A stretch of DNA of 8,316 bases from Ramlibacter sp. (lineage in GTDB: Bacteria; Pseudomonadota; Gammaproteobacteria; Burkholderiales; Burkholderiaceae_C): NCBI GenBank assembly GCA_023701085.1, contig JAMPXR010000098.1, forward strand, positions 1 through 8,316, read 5' to 3'. Made by a program: the position numbers and the translations under genes. Position 1 is the first letter of the stretch, and each line of letters opens with the position of its first letter. The notes beneath the pieces are model-generated. The model did not search any database and was not told where the DNA came from. It saw only the letters and a list, made by a program, of their open reading frames with translations. This document shows, one piece after another, positions 7,812-8,316 of this stretch.

Positions 7812-8269
7812 TTCATCGCCCGCTCCACCTCGCGCTTGCCTTCCCGCTCCTTGATCGTGTCGCGCTTGTCGTGCTCGGCCTTGCCCTTGGCCAGCGCGAC
7901 CTCGCACTTGACCTTGCCGTCCTTCCAATGCAGGTTGAGCGGAACCAGCGTATAGCCCTTCTGCTCCACTTTCCCCACCAGACGCCGGATTTCGTCCTTG
8001 TGCATCAACAGCTTGCGGCTGCGGACGGCGTCGGGATGGACATGGGTGGAGGCGGTCCTGAGCGGATTGATCTGGCAGCCGATCACGAACAATTCGCCGT
8101 TCTTGATCACGACGTAGCCGTCGGTCAGCTGCGCCTTGCCCTCGCGCAGCGCCTTCACTTCCCAGCCTTGCAGCACCATGCCGGCCTCGAACTTTTCCTC
8201 GAAGAAATAGTTGAAGGCCGCCTTCTTGTTGTCGGCAATCCGGCTGGAGCTCTCGGGTTTCTTGGCCAT
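7796..8269 (-). CDS. smpB: SsrA (tmRNA)-binding protein SmpB
   Basis: SmpB binds the tRNA-like part of tmRNA and takes it to ribosomes stalled on broken mRNA for trans-translation. The product is 157 residues (E. coli 160) and looks complete. The OB-fold core carries the family signature [19 protein letters not shown] (about 27-45), then [32 protein letters not shown] and YTLVPL. The C-terminal tail begins with the KGKAEHDKR motif (DKR 134-136) and ends in a basic helical stretch, the part that enters the empty mRNA channel. The ATG at 8269 has only a weak purine-rich site upstream (GTAAG). The gene converges on the transporter with an 82-base gap and is transcribed separately from the nusA-typA block. 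No tmRNA gene is visible in the window. Confidence 0.97.
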   Translation of the reverse strand: MAKKPESSSRIADNKKAAFNYFFEEKFEAGMVLQGWEVKALREGKAQLTDGYVVIKNGELFVIGCQINPLRTASTHVHPDAVRSRKLLMHKDEIRRLVGKVEQKGYTLVPLNLHWKDGKVKCEVALAKGKAEHDKRDTIKEREGKREVERAMKARHR

Positions 8270-8298
8270 GGCTTACAAATGGGGTCCGCGCGCGTCTC

Positions 8299-8304
8299 TA
8301 CAAT
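8299..8304 (+). promoter_or_regulatory. Possible -10 box of a rightward promoter at the window edge
   Basis: TACAAT matches the sigma-70 -10 consensus at five of six positions. It lies 29 bases outside the smpB start, pointing right. No clear -35 is seen at normal spacing; TTACAA at 8273-8278 would be 20 bases away. It would serve a gene divergent from smpB that begins beyond the window. In many proteobacteria that neighbour is ratA, but the window does not show it. Confidence 0.35.
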
Positions 8305-8316
8305 GCCTCGCGGGCC

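Noticed and set aside
1..8316. CRISPR arrays, insertion sequences, prophage or toxin-antitoxin modules
   Set aside because: No spaced direct repeats, transposase motifs, terminal inverted repeats or phage-like genes were seen; coding density and base use look uniform across core genes.

Overview
This window is a block of housekeeping genes for transcription and translation from a high-GC proteobacterium. The gene order is nusA (C-terminal part) - infB - rbfA - truB - typA, all on the + strand. It is followed by a DMT/EamA-family membrane transporter on the same strand and by smpB in convergent orientation. The gene order and protein character suggest Betaproteobacteria, order Burkholderiales, probably Comamonadaceae-like. 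Two points support this: truB is followed by typA rather than by the rpsO-pnp pair of enterobacteria, and the RbfA and IF2 sequences resemble those I remember from Acidovorax/Variovorax-type bacteria. The placement is from memory and was not searched.

Layout. Positions 1-628 hold the end of nusA: the last KH domain with its GRGG loop and two acidic-repeat domains. After 18 bases comes infB (647-3520), a full-length 957-residue translation initiation factor IF2 with a long charged, Ala/Pro/Gly-rich N-terminal linker. A 46-base gap containing a perfect 12-bp stem-loop leads to rbfA (best start 3567). A second 57-base gap with a GC-rich stem-loop leads to truB (3993-4979). The truB stop overlaps the typA start in ATGA (4976-4979). 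typA (4976-6811) encodes the ribosome-associated GTPase BipA/TypA. A 290-residue EamA-type transporter (6841-7713) follows 29 bases later. The 82-base convergent gap 7714-7795 contains GC-rich inverted repeats that may terminate one or both transcripts. smpB (8269-7796, - strand) encodes the tmRNA-binding protein. The right edge carries a TACAAT hexamer that could be the -10 of a rightward gene beginning outside the window.

How the genes work together: NusA controls elongation, pausing and antitermination of RNA polymerase. IF2 delivers initiator tRNA and joins subunits. RbfA matures the 30S subunit. TruB makes pseudouridine 55 in tRNA. BipA/TypA is a GTPase for ribosome assembly and stress. 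SmpB with tmRNA rescues stalled ribosomes. The transporter is the only gene with no obvious link to this theme.

I found no new biological system: all seven genes belong to well-known families and look intact apart from nusA, which is cut by the window edge. The items most worth checking are regulatory: a strong internal Shine-Dalgarno plus in-frame GTG inside infB (a possible second IF2 isoform), and stem-loops that end exactly ten bases before both the rbfA and truB start codons.
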